A stretch of DNA of 64,000 bases from Archivesica marissinica (Eukaryota; Mollusca; Bivalvia; Venerida; Vesicomyidae): assembly GCA_014843695.1 (NCBI GenBank), contig CM026387.1, forward strand, positions 68,917,920 to 68,981,919, given 5' to 3'. Below are positions 38,075 through 48,910 of this stretch, piece by piece. A program made the position numbers and the translations under genes. The notes under the pieces were generated by a model. The model searched no databases. It was not told the origin of the DNA and saw nothing but the letters and a program-made list of their open reading frames with translations. How positions within the stretch are numbered: the stretch's first letter is position 1; every line of letters starts with the position of its first letter.

Positions 38075-41000
38075 AACAATTGAATCCATTTATCACTTAA
38101 CGAACAATACATCACCGCCTTGAACAATTTAATGCATTTATCACTTAGCGAACAATACATCGCCGCCTTGAACACTTGAATCCATTTATCACTTAGCGAC
38201 CAATACATCGCCGCCTTGAACACTTGAATCCATTTATCACTTAGCGAACAATACATCGCCGCCTTGAACAATTGAATGCATCACTTAGCGAACAATACAT
38301 CGCCGCCTTGAACAATTGAATCCATTTATCACTAGCGATCAATACATCGCCGCCTTGAACACTTGAATCCATTTATCACTTAGCGACCAATACATCGCCG
38401 CCTTGATCGATTGAATGCATCACTTAGCGAACAATACATCGCCGCCTTGAACAATTGAATCCATTTATCACTAGCGAACAATACATCGCCGCCTTGAACA
38501 CTTGAATGCATCACTTAGCGAACAATACATCGCCGCCTTGAACAATGGAATGCATCACTTAGCGAACAATACATCGCCGCCTTGAACAATTGAATCCATT
38601 TATCACTTAGCGAACAATACATCGCCGCCTTGAACAATTGAATGCATCACTTAGTGACCAATACATCGCCGCCTTGAACAATTGAATGTATCACTTAGCG
38701 AACAATACAACGCCGCCTTGAACAATTGAATGCATCACTTAGCGAACAATACATCGCCACCTTGAACAATTGAATGCATCACTTAGCGAACAATACATCG
38801 CCGCCTTGAACAATTGAATGCATCACTTAGCGAACAATACATCGCCGCCTTGAACAATTGAATCCATTTATCACTAGCGATCAATACATCGCCGCCTTGA
38901 ACACTTGAATCCATTTATCACTTAGCGACCAATACATCGCCGCCTTGATCGATTGAATGCATCACTTAGCGAACAATACATCGCCGCCTTGAACAATTGA
39001 ATCCATTTATCACTAGCGAACAATACATCGCCGCCTTGAACACTTGAATGCATCACTTAGCGAACAATACATCGCCGCCTTGAACAATGGAATGCATCAC
39101 TTAGCGAACAATACATCGCCGCCTTGAACAATTGAATCCATTTATCACTTAGCGAACAATACATCGCCGCCTTGAACAATTGAATGCATCACTTAGTGAC
39201 CAATACATCGCCGCCTTGAACAATTGAATGCATCACTTAGCGAACAATACAACGCCGCCTTGAACAATTGAATGCATCACTTAGCGAACAATACATCGCC
39301 ACCTTGAACAATTGAATGCATCACTTAGCGAACAATACATCGCCGCCTTGAACAATGGAATGCATCACTTAGCGAACAATACAACGCCGCCTTGAACACT
39401 TGAATGCATCACTTAGCGAACAATACATCGCCGCCTTGAACAATGAAATCCATTTATCACTTAGCGACCAATACATCGCCACCTTGAACAATTGAATGCA
39501 TCACTTAGCGAACAATACATCGCCGCCTTGAACACTTGAATCCATTTATCACTTAACAAACAATACATCGCCGCCTTGAACAATTGAATCCATTTATCAC
39601 TTAGCAAACAATACATCGCCGCCTTGAACACTTGAATCCATTATTACTTAGCGAACAATACATCGCCGCCTTGATCGATTGAATGCATCACTTAGCGAAC
39701 AATACATCGCCACCTTGAACAATTGAATGCATCACTTAGCGAACAATACATCGCCGCCTTGAACAATTGAATGCATCACTTAGCGAACAATACAACGCCG
39801 CCTTGAACACTTGAATGCATCACTTAGCGAACAATACATCGCCGCCTTGAACAATGAAATCCATTTATCACTTAGCGACCAATACATCGCCGCCTTGAAC
39901 ACTTGAATCCATTTATCACTTAACGAACAATACATCGCCGCCTTGAACACTTGAATCCATTATTACTTAGCGAACAATACATCGCTGCCTTGAACAATTG
40001 AATGCATCACTTAATGAACAATACATCGCCGCCTTGAACACTTGAATGCATCACTTAACGAACAATACATTGCCGCCTTGAACACTTGAATCCATTTATC
40101 ACTTAGCGACCAATACATCGCCACCTTGAACACTTGAATCCATTTATCACTTAGCGACCAATACATCGCCGCCTTGAACACTTTAATCCATTTATCACTT
40201 AGCGACCAATACATCGCCGCCTTGAACACTTGAATCCATTTATCACTTAGCGACCAATACATCGCCGCCTTGAACACTTGAATGCATTTATCACTTAGCG
40301 ACCAATACATCGCCGCCTTGAACACTTGAATGCATCACTTAGCGAACAATACATCGCCGCCTTGAACAATGGAATGCATCACTTAGCAAACAATACAACG
40401 CCGCCTTGAACAATTGAATGCATCACTTAGCGAACAATACATCGCCGCCTTGAACAATTGAATGCATCACTTAGCGAACAATACATCGCTGCCTTGAACA
40501 ATTGAATGCATCACTTAGCGACCAATACATCGCCGCCTTGAACAATGGAATGCATCACTTAGCGAACAATACATCGCCGCCTTGAACAATTGAATGCATC
40601 ACTTAGCGACCAATACATCGCCGCCTTGAACAATTGAATGCATCACTTAGCGAACAATACATTGCCGCCTTGAACAATTGAATGCATCACTTAGCGACCA
40701 ATACATCGCCGCCTTGAACAATGGAATGCATCACTTAGCGAACAATACATCGCCGCCTTGAACAATTGAATGCATCACTTAGCGACCAATACATCGCCGC
40801 CTTGAACAATTGAATGCATCACTTAGCGAACAATACATCGCCACCTTGAACAATTGAATGCATCACTTAGCGAACAATACATCGCCGCCTTGAACAATTG
40901 AATGCATCACTTAGCGAACAATACATCGCCGCCTTGAACAATTGAATGCATCACTTAGCGACCAATACATCGCCGCCTTGAACAATTGAATGCATCACTT

Positions 41001-41327
41001 AGCGAACAATACATCGCTGCCTTGAACAATTGAATGCATCACTTAGCGACCAATACATCGCCGCCTTGAACAATTGAATGCATCACTTAGCGAACAATAC
41101 ATCGCCGCCTTGAACAATTGAATGCATCACTTAGCGACCAATACATCGCCGCCTTGAACAATGGAATGCATCACTTAGCGAACAATACATCGCCGCCTTG
41201 AACAATTGAATGCATCACTTAGTGACCAATACATCGCCGCCTTGAACAATTGAATGCATCACTTAGCGAACAATACATCGCCGCCTTGAACACTTGAATG
41301 CATCACTTAGCGACCAATACATCGCCG
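38075..41327. repeat. Tandem array, 44/48-bp unit, about 73 copies
   Basis: Short unit: ttgaacaattgaatgcatca, cttagcgaacaatacatcgccgcc (44 bp). The long unit has gaatccatttatcactt and is 4 bp longer. Long units cluster at the left end and around 39540-40320; short units form the rest. A 542-bp block (rare variant actagcgatcaatacat at 38331 and 38873) is tandemly duplicated. Runs of 48-bp units give a 16-residue minus-strand repeat (MFKAAMYWSLSDKWIQ), and this frame is lost in the 44-bp units. Confidence 0.97.
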
Positions 41328-41711
41328 TCGTTTACATCTGTTTCAAGACTTTCAGCAAACTCTATCTTATCTACTTAATCTATTGAATGGAAACACGTCA
41401 TGTATTATTTTATTACTGTACATAATTATATTTATATATACGTAATTTTTACATTTATATATATATATATTGAAACAATCGTTTTTATATATTATGAGTT
41501 AAATATATGTATCGACAAAAGAAGTTCACATATGTCAATATACGGTATGTATAGTACACATATATTCATTAAAGCAGTTATATAACACGTGACATCATTT
41601 AATTCACATTTACAGTCAACTACAAACAAAATAATCTTCTCACAAATTTCCTAAATTCTAAATCTATCTGCTCTTGCTCTAACTTGGAGTAAAGCAAACA
41701 CTGATTTACTG
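41328..41711. other. Unique, very AT-rich spacer
   Basis: Contains tatatata runs (41457-41470). No gene or element recognised. Confidence 0.6.
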
Positions 41712-41946
41712 TTATACACATTTATCATAGCTCGATTGCGAAACAAGTTCTTAAAAACATAATATTAATCACTCTCGATACCTCATTACTGATGGAATAC
41801 ATCGCCACGAGGGAGAGGGAGATGAGGCAACATGGAATTTAAATGCATTGTCTAAGACTTAGAGGGCACAATTATAACGGCTCCAGCGTTGGTCAAACTC
41901 AAAGCCTATCGCACCTGAAGTGAACGCGCTACCCATATCACTACTT
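41712..41946 (-). mobile_element. tRNA-derived SINE, family 3
   Basis: Minus-strand copy with head ggaagtagtgatatgggtag (decayed A box), the cgcacctgaagtgaacgcg segment that in other copies lies between the boxes, the core gatgtattccatcagtaatg, and the tail gcaatcgagctatgataaat. More diverged than the copies at 53237 and 62064. Confidence 0.8.
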
Positions 41947-42254
41947 CCCTGTTATACAAAATCCTCCCTCAATTATGTCAAAATGGATTAATGTCAGATG
42001 TCAATGCTAAATTCTTCAAAAAAATCGTCCGGTTTTGAAACTGCTCCTAAATAGGGAGCAGCCAGCCTAATGTTAGTGGGTATAAACTTGAGCTACAATA
42101 TGCTTTATTGATGGTGACTAGAACAGAGACCCAATAGAATAGGTTTACTAATCGCTATCATCGATTCAAACAGCAGGATATTTATATTGTGAAAATTAGC
42201 TGTTAGTGAAAATGATTATTGATCATTACAGGAGTCAAAATAGCTCAGAAGGTA
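41947..42254. other. Unique spacer with a small hairpin
   Basis: Includes the inverted repeat ctgctcctaaatagggagca (about 42041-42061). No gene recognised. Confidence 0.55.
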
Positions 42255-42950
42255 GTGCACTGAACATTCGCAGGAGTGCATCCAACATATGCAGGAGTGC
42301 ACTGAACATTCGCAGGAGTGCATCCAACATTTGCAAGAGTGCACTGAACATTCGCAGGAGTGCATCCAACATTTGCAGCAGTGCACTGAACATTCACAGG
42401 AGTGCATCCAACATTTGCAGGAGTGCACTGAACATTCGCAGGAGTGCATCCAACATTTGCAGCAGTGCACTGAACATTCGCAGGAGTGCATCCAACATTT
42501 GCAGGAGTGTACTGAACATTCGCAGGAGTGCATCCAACATGTGCAGCAGTGCACTGAACATTCGCAGGAGTGCATCCAACATTTGCAGCAGTGCACTGAA
42601 CATTCGCAGGAGTGCATCCAACATTTGCAGGAGTGCACTGAACATTCGCAGGAGTGCATCCAACATTTGCAGGAGTGCACTGAACATTCGCAGGAGTGCA
42701 TCCAACATTTGCAGCAGTGCACTGAACATTCGCAGGAGTGCATCCAACATTTGCAGCAGTGCCCTGAACATTCGCAGGAGTGCATCCAACATTTGCAGCA
42801 GTGCACTGAACATTCGCAGGAGTGCATCCAACATTTGCAGGAGTGCACTGAACATTTTGCAAGAGTGCACTGAACATTTGCAGGAGTACACTGAACATTT
42901 ACAGGAGCATATTGATTGTTTCCATGAGTACATTGAACATTTGCAGGATT
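42255..42950. repeat. Tandem array, 21-bp unit arranged as 42-bp dimers
   Basis: Two 21-bp unit types alternate almost without exception: gcaggagtgcactgaacatt plus c, and gcaggagtgcatccaacatt plus t, about 16 dimers. The g/c in gcaggag/gcagcag of the second boundary adds further subtypes. After 42850 the second type is lost and only decayed copies of the first type remain (gagtacattgaacatttgca). All frames are open on both strands because the unit lacks stops. Confidence 0.97.
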
Positions 42951-43274
42951 GAAATGTTTGTACGAGCGCATAGAACAATTGCACTGGACATTTGCAGGAA
43001 TGCATTGAATGTTTGCAGGAGTGATTGCGTGTGTGCTTCGAACATCTACAGGATATCTAGACAGTTATCCAGGGATCCAAGTTCGAACCTTGAAGAATGG
43101 CATACATTTTCTTAATCTTATCCATTTTATTTATATTTGTTTGATCAGGAGGCTTCTAAAACCAAAAACAAGGTTATGTGACTAATGTATATCACAACAT
43201 TGTTTCAATTATCTCATTTATAATGGTACATATTTTAGTGGTCATATATTGACTTTGAGATGGCTGAAGACACC
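42951..43274. other. Unique spacer
   Basis: Begins with decayed 21-bp units. At 43070-43092 ggatccaagttcgaacc resembles a pol III B box, but no matching A box or SINE body could be placed around it. Confidence 0.5.
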
Positions 43275-43447
43275 AGGTGACCTTCCGTTCATTGTTTCAG
43301 TAGGCACCAAAGTGGAACCACACGCCTTTCGCAAGCCAGTTAGATAGATCCCTGCCTCTGACCTCGATAGGGCTCAAACCTACAGCGCCAAGGGTAGGGT
43401 ACCAAATTGATGGGCAACGACAATAACCACTCGGCCAATCATTATAA
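43275..43447 (-). mobile_element. tRNA-derived SINE, family 4 (diverged)
   Basis: Minus strand: a ggccgagtggttattgtcgt head (A box) and ggtttgagccc (B box), followed by a body with ggcagggatctatctaac and ccactttggtgcctact. The same layout, more complete, occurs at 51586-51822. The family assignment between the two is moderate because the bodies have drifted. Confidence 0.55.
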
Positions 43448-43663
43448 ATAGTGACATTCTTATATCCATCATCTGTGCGTGAAAACTGTGCAACATCTCT
43501 ACAAAAACTACAATTTTGATTTTAGCTGTTCTGAACGGCAACATAGCTATGTGACAACTCGCTTCCAATTGTCTGTGGGGAGGATGGACATGTTTGTGAG
43601 GCGGTAGAATTTGCTTTACTCCAGTTTGACCATCATTTCAGGTATTATTATTGTGTATTAACC
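43448..43663. other. Unique spacer
   Basis: No element recognised between the SINE and the 88-bp array. Confidence 0.55.
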
Positions 43664-46290
43664 CTTTCCCCCATAGAAGCACCTCTTGACGCCGATACCA
43701 ATACAACATACATTGACAATGTAGTAGTAGCTAAACCAATGTTCATAAACCCTTTCCCCCATAGAAGCACCTCTTGGCGCCGATACCAATACAACATACA
43801 TTGACAATGTAGTAGTAGCTAAACCAATGTTCATAAACCGTTTCCCCCATAGAAGCACCTCTTGACGCCGATACAAATATAACATACATTGACAATGTAG
43901 TAGTAGCTAAACCAATGTTCATAAACCCTTTCCCCCATAGAAGCACCTCTTGGCGCCGATACAAATATAACATACATTGACAATGTAGTAGTAGCTAAAC
44001 CAATGTTCATAAACCGTTTCCCCCATAGAAGCACCTCTTGACGCCGATACAAATATAACATACATTGACAATGTAGTAGTAGCTAAACCAATTTTCATAA
44101 ACCGTTTCCCCCATAGAAGCACCTCTTGACGCCGATACAAATATAACATACATTGACAATGTAGTAGTAGCTAACCAATGTTCATAAACCCTTTCCCACA
44201 TAGAAGCACCTCTTGACGCCGATACAAATATAACATACATTGACAATGTAGTAGTAGCCAAACCAATGTTCATAAACCCTTTCCATCATAGAAGCACCTC
44301 TTGACGCCGATACAAATATAACATACATTGACAATGTAGTAGTAGCTAAATCAATGTTCATAAACCCTTTCCATCATAGAAGCACCTCTTGACGCCGAGA
44401 CAAATATAACATACATTGACAATGTAGTAGTAGCCAAACAAATGTTCATAAACCCTTTCCATCATAGAAGCACCTCTTGACGCCGATACAAATATAACAT
44501 ACATTGACAATGTAGTAGTAGCTAAACCAATGTTCATAAACCGTTTCCCCCATAGAAGCACCTCTTGACGCCGATACAAATATAACATACATTGACAATG
44601 TAGTAGTAGCTAAACCAATGTTCATAAACCCTTTCCCCCATAGAAGCACCTCTTGGCGCCGATACAAATATAACATACATTGACAATGTAGTAGTAGCTA
44701 AACCAATGTTCATAAACCGTTTCCCCCATAGAAGCACCTCTTGACGCCGATACAAATATAACATACATTGACAATGTAGTAGTAGCTAAACCAATGTTCA
44801 TAAACCCTTTCCCCCATAGAAGCACCTCTTGGCGCCGATACAAATATAACATACATTGACAATGTAGTAGTAGCTAAACCAATGTTCATAAACCGTTTCC
44901 CCCATAGAAGCACCTCTTGACGCCGATACAAATATAACATACATTGACAATGTAGTAGTAGCTAAACCAATGTTCATAAACCCTTTCCCCCATAGAAGCA
45001 CCTCTTGGCGCCGATACAAATATAACATACATTGACAATGTAGTAGTAGCTAAACCAATGTTCATAAACCGTTTCCCCCATAGAAGCACCTCTTGACGCC
45101 GATACAAATATAACATACATTGACAATGTAGTAGTAGCTAAACCAATTTTCATAAACCGTTTCCCCCATAGAAGCACCTCTTGACGCCGATACAAATATA
45201 ACATACATTGACAATGTAGTAGTAGCTAAACCAATGTTCATAAACCCTTTCCCACATAGAAGCACCTCTTGACGCCGATACAAATATAACATACATTGAC
45301 AATGTAGTAGTAGCCAAACCAATGTTCATAAACCCTTTCCATCATAGAAGCACCTCTTGACGCCGATACAAATATAACATACATTGACAATGTAGTAGTA
45401 GCTAAATCAATGTTCATAAACCCTTTCCATCATAGAAGCACCTCTTGACGCCGAGACAAATATAACATACATTGACAATGTAGTAGTAGCCAAACAAATG
45501 TTCATAAACCCTTTCCATCATAGAAGCACCTCTTGACGCCGATACAAATATAACATACATTGACAATGTAGTAGTAGCCAAACAAATGTTCATAAACCCT
45601 TTCCATCATAGAAGCACCCCTTGACGCCGATACAAATATAACATACATTGACAATGTAGTAGTAACCAAACCAATGTTCATAAACCCTTTCCATCATAGA
45701 AGCACCTCTTGACGCCGATACAAATATAACATACATTGACAATGTAGTAGTAGCTAAACCAATGTTCATAAACCCTTTCCATCATAGAAGCACCTCTTGA
45801 CGCCGATACAAATATAACATACATTGACGATGTAGTAGTAGCCAAACCAATGTTCATAAACCCTTTCCATCATAGAAGCACCTCTTGACGCCGATACAAA
45901 TATAACATACATTGACGATGTAGTAGTAGCCAAACCAATGTTCATAAACCCTTTCCCCTCATAGAAGCACCTCTTGACGCCGTTACCAATATAACATACA
46001 TTGACAATGTAGTAGTAGCCAAACCAATGTTCATAAACCCGTTCCCTCATAGAAGCACCTCTTGACGCCGATACAAATATAGCATACATTGACAATGTAG
46101 TAGTAGCCAAACCAATGTTCATAAACCCTTTCCCCCATAGAAGCACCTCTTAACGCCGATACAAATATAACATACATTGACAATGTAGTAGTAGCCAAAC
46201 CAATGTTCATACACCCTTTCCCCTCATAGAAGCACCTCTTGACGCCGATACCAATACAACATACATTGACAATGTAGTAGCCAAACCAAT
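43664..46290. repeat. Tandem array, 88-bp unit, about 30 copies
   Basis: Unit: aaaccctttcccccatagaa, gcacctcttgacgccgatac, aaatataacatacattgaca, atgtagtagtagctaaacca, atgttcat. Two subtypes (cctttcc..cttggcg and ccgtttcc..cttgacg) alternate strictly between about 43740 and 45060, giving a 176-bp dimer. A block of about 12 units is duplicated at 1055 bp (rare variant attttcataa at 44091 and 45146). The units match the two at 26001-26175, about 18 kb away. The 76-codon open frames on the minus strand recur once per unit and are not genes. Confidence 0.97.
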
Positions 46291-46545
46291 GTTCATAATA
46301 AAGGCCATAATCTCATGCAGTTCCAGTAATATCTATGGAGGTGGGATAGATATGGCGACTACTTATCCACTGCATGGTAGCTAAATGGCTGTCGTTTGTA
46401 TGGAGATATAATAGTATATTAACCTAAATCTCTATGTAGTCTCAGTAATATCTATGGAGGTGGGATAGATATGGCGACTACTTATCCACTGCATGGTAGC
46501 TAAATGGCTGTCGTTTGTATGGAGATATAATAGTATATTAACTTA
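43664..46545 (+). mobile_element. Long member of the 88-bp-core element family
   Basis: The 88-bp array together with its right flank forms a unit shared with 26001-26325. The flank here (46291-46545) starts aataaaggcc and itself contains a 120-bp direct duplication (ctatggaggtgggatagata at about 46332 and 46452). The left sides of the two loci do not match. A common right end with a copy-number-variable core is the pattern described for pearl/Helentron-like elements of bivalves; the precise class is not proven here. Confidence 0.55.
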
Positions 46546-47214
46546 AACAAATACCGGTCTTGCCATTGCTGTCTTCCGTGACAGGTCTGATTGTACATGC
46601 GAATAACAAAACATTGCACTGACATTCTGCAAGACAAACTCACTTTACATGAGTTGCACAGCAACATGGCATTCTTCCTTCTGCTTACAACAATAATGCC
46701 ATAGGTAATCAATGTAAGTAACAATGAGAGACAACTCTAATCTTCTATTACCTCCCTTGATCACAAAATGTAAATAGGTCCCTTAAGGTTGGAATCCTTT
46801 GTTTTTACTATTGTTCCCTAACAAGATGTTGCGGGATGATAAATGTGATTTTATCAAAATCGTGTTAATTAACAGATAATTACCCATTACATGTATTGTA
46901 GGAGATCTGTCGAGATATAATAATTTAATAATGATAAAAAGCGATAGTGGAATAAAATTGCTAGCATGTTGTGCAAAGGAAACAGCGATAAAAACAAAGG
47001 AACACACTTAATCGGATATATCTACATTTACGGATTTCTCTCATTTGTATTAATTATTGCAACAATATTCCTATCACAATGCATACAGTACTCACTGTGC
47101 CAAAGCCAACTAGAACAATTACTGTTCACCCGACGCTTAAAATATACTGCAGCTGTGAAAGCGAAACCCCATTAAAAATAAATCCACCATTAAACCATTA
47201 AATCCACCAACAGG
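46546..47214. other. Unique spacer
   Basis: No element recognised. A 69-codon open frame (46966-47175, +) contains one hydrophobic stretch (about FLSFVLIIATIFL) but has no family or other support. Confidence 0.5.
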
Positions 47215-47540
47215 TACATTGACCTGCTTAAACCCTCAAATCCAGATATATGTACATTGACCTACTTAAACCCTCAAATCCAGATATATGTACATTGACC
47301 TGCCTAAACCCTCAAATCCAGATACATGTACATTGACCTGCCTAAACCCTCAAATCCAGATACATGTACATTGACCTGCTTAAACCCTCAAATCCAGATA
47401 CATGTACATTGACCTGCCTAAATCCTCAAATCCAGATACATGTATATTGACCTGCCTAAATCCTCAAATCCAGATACATGTACATTGACCTGCTTAAACC
47501 CTCAAATCTAGATATTTGTACATTTACCTGCCTAAACCCT
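47215..47540. repeat. Tandem array, 38-bp unit, about 8.5 copies
   Basis: Unit tacattgacctgcttaaacc, ctcaaatccagatacatg. Copies differ by c/t changes, and the last is truncated and altered (catttacctgcctaaaccct). Confidence 0.97.
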
Positions 47541-47991
47541 GTGACCCAATCATTTGCACTAGCTGTCATATCATGCAATGTACATGTATTCTGAATGTCA
47601 TGTAATTTTATATACAACGTAAAATAATATATCTGGTATGATAAAAAGGGTGTCTAGTATTTACATATATCACAATTGCCCAGCAATGTTTACAGTTCTA
47701 TACGAAAGTTTATTTAAGACTTGAATAATGACTATAAGATGGTAAACACACAATCTCATCATCTGATTCTTGCAGTTATGATCTCAGTGTCAAGCACATT
47801 CTCAGCAAAACCTAATATCTTCACAATATTATTATAACATTTAATAAATTAACATCAAAATGGGAAAGTGCAGAGGAAGTGTGTTGCCTCACTCCAAAAT
47901 GCTATCACATTATGCACATATATAGATAAATAAACAAATACTGCTCATTTTCAAGAAAATAACGGCACTACAGATTCTTCAAGTTGCAGTC
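47541..47991. other. Unique AT-rich spacer
   Basis: No gene or element recognised. Confidence 0.6.
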
Positions 47992-48177
47992 TTAACCCAT
48001 AATCTGCCGCATAAATTGGACGGAACTGGATCTATGTTGTTTGCTATTCAGACAAGTGGTTTAGTTCCACTATCTGAATGACAGACAGCGTAGAGCGTGA
48101 TCAGATGGCAATGTTCTGTTCCGTCTGATATGGTTCTATGCTGTTTGCAAAAGCGTGATTGGCAGGTTAAGGGTTAA
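47992..48177. mobile_element. piggyBac-like MITE (copy 2)
   Basis: Flanked by TTAA (47992-47995, 48174-48177) with cccataatctgcc at the left end and an imperfect inverse (ggcaggttaaggg) at the right. The interior has the family motifs ctggatctatgttgtttgct and ggttctatgctgtttgcaaa. The termini differ from copy 1, so it is a separate subfamily sharing the interior. Confidence 0.7.
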
Positions 48178-48252
48178 GCTAAACTTAAGCTGGGTCAGCT
48201 GACTTGCAACAGTAACTAAAGGTTTGCACCAATGAATCTTTTTAATGAATAC

Positions 48253-48467
48253 TTAACACATAACCGCACCTAAAGTTGCTTTTGCAAACAACACAGAGCC
48301 GGATCAGATGGCACAGAATGTGAAGTCTGATCAGGCTCTATGCTGTTTGCTATTTGGATAGTGAAACTAAAACACATGGCTGAATAGCAAACATCAGATG
48401 TGACAGCTGATCTGAATCTTTGTTCTTGGCACATTCCGTCCAATTTATTCAGCTGTTTAAGGGTTAA
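48253..48467. mobile_element. piggyBac-like MITE (copy 3)
   Basis: TTAA at 48253-48256 and 48464-48467. The right end is ttcagctgtttaaggg. The interior has tttgcaaacaacacagagcc, gctctatgctgtttgctatt and an inverted ctgatctgaatctttgttct. The left terminus (cacataacc) has lost the CCC. Only 75 bp separate it from copy 2. Confidence 0.65.
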
Positions 48468-48910
48468 CATGTTTGTAAAATCTAGACACTGAAATAACGG
48501 TCCATACGCACAAAGAAAAGGAACATAATTTTGTAAATACGGTATTAAGAATTCGTGATTCTAGCAAATATAGCAAATATATACAGATTTTACCTAGCAT
48601 AAAGTCTGTACTCTAATAAAATATATTTATCCCCCTTTCATAAGTTTTATGTTCACACACCGGATGTTTCACAACAACTGTTTATTAGCGTGCGACTATG
48701 AGAGAGGGGGGTCAGGATCGTGTACAACGGGGCATTCAATTACAGTTAATCCAATTCTCATACACATACAAGTCCTATGTCTTTAATTAGACACACATTA
48801 CCAGTATCTGTTTTGAAGGAGGTGGATAATTGTTTCATGCTGGTTTCGAGCTGCATTTTCAGAAATTACAAGAGAAAAAAATCCTTACAAAAAATGTATG
48901 ATTTGGTATG
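48468..48910. other. Unique AT-rich spacer
   Basis: Nothing recognised. Confidence 0.6.

Noticed and set aside
43070..43092. B-box-like ggatccaagttcgaacc as another SINE
   Set aside because: No A box at the expected distance and no match to the SINE bodies in this window.
43658..46146. A series of 76-codon minus-strand frames at 88-bp spacing
   Set aside because: Each is the same stretch of the 88-bp repeat read once per unit; not a gene family.
46966..47175. 69-codon frame with one hydrophobic segment
   Set aside because: AT-rich unique DNA, no homologue recognised, length expected by chance.
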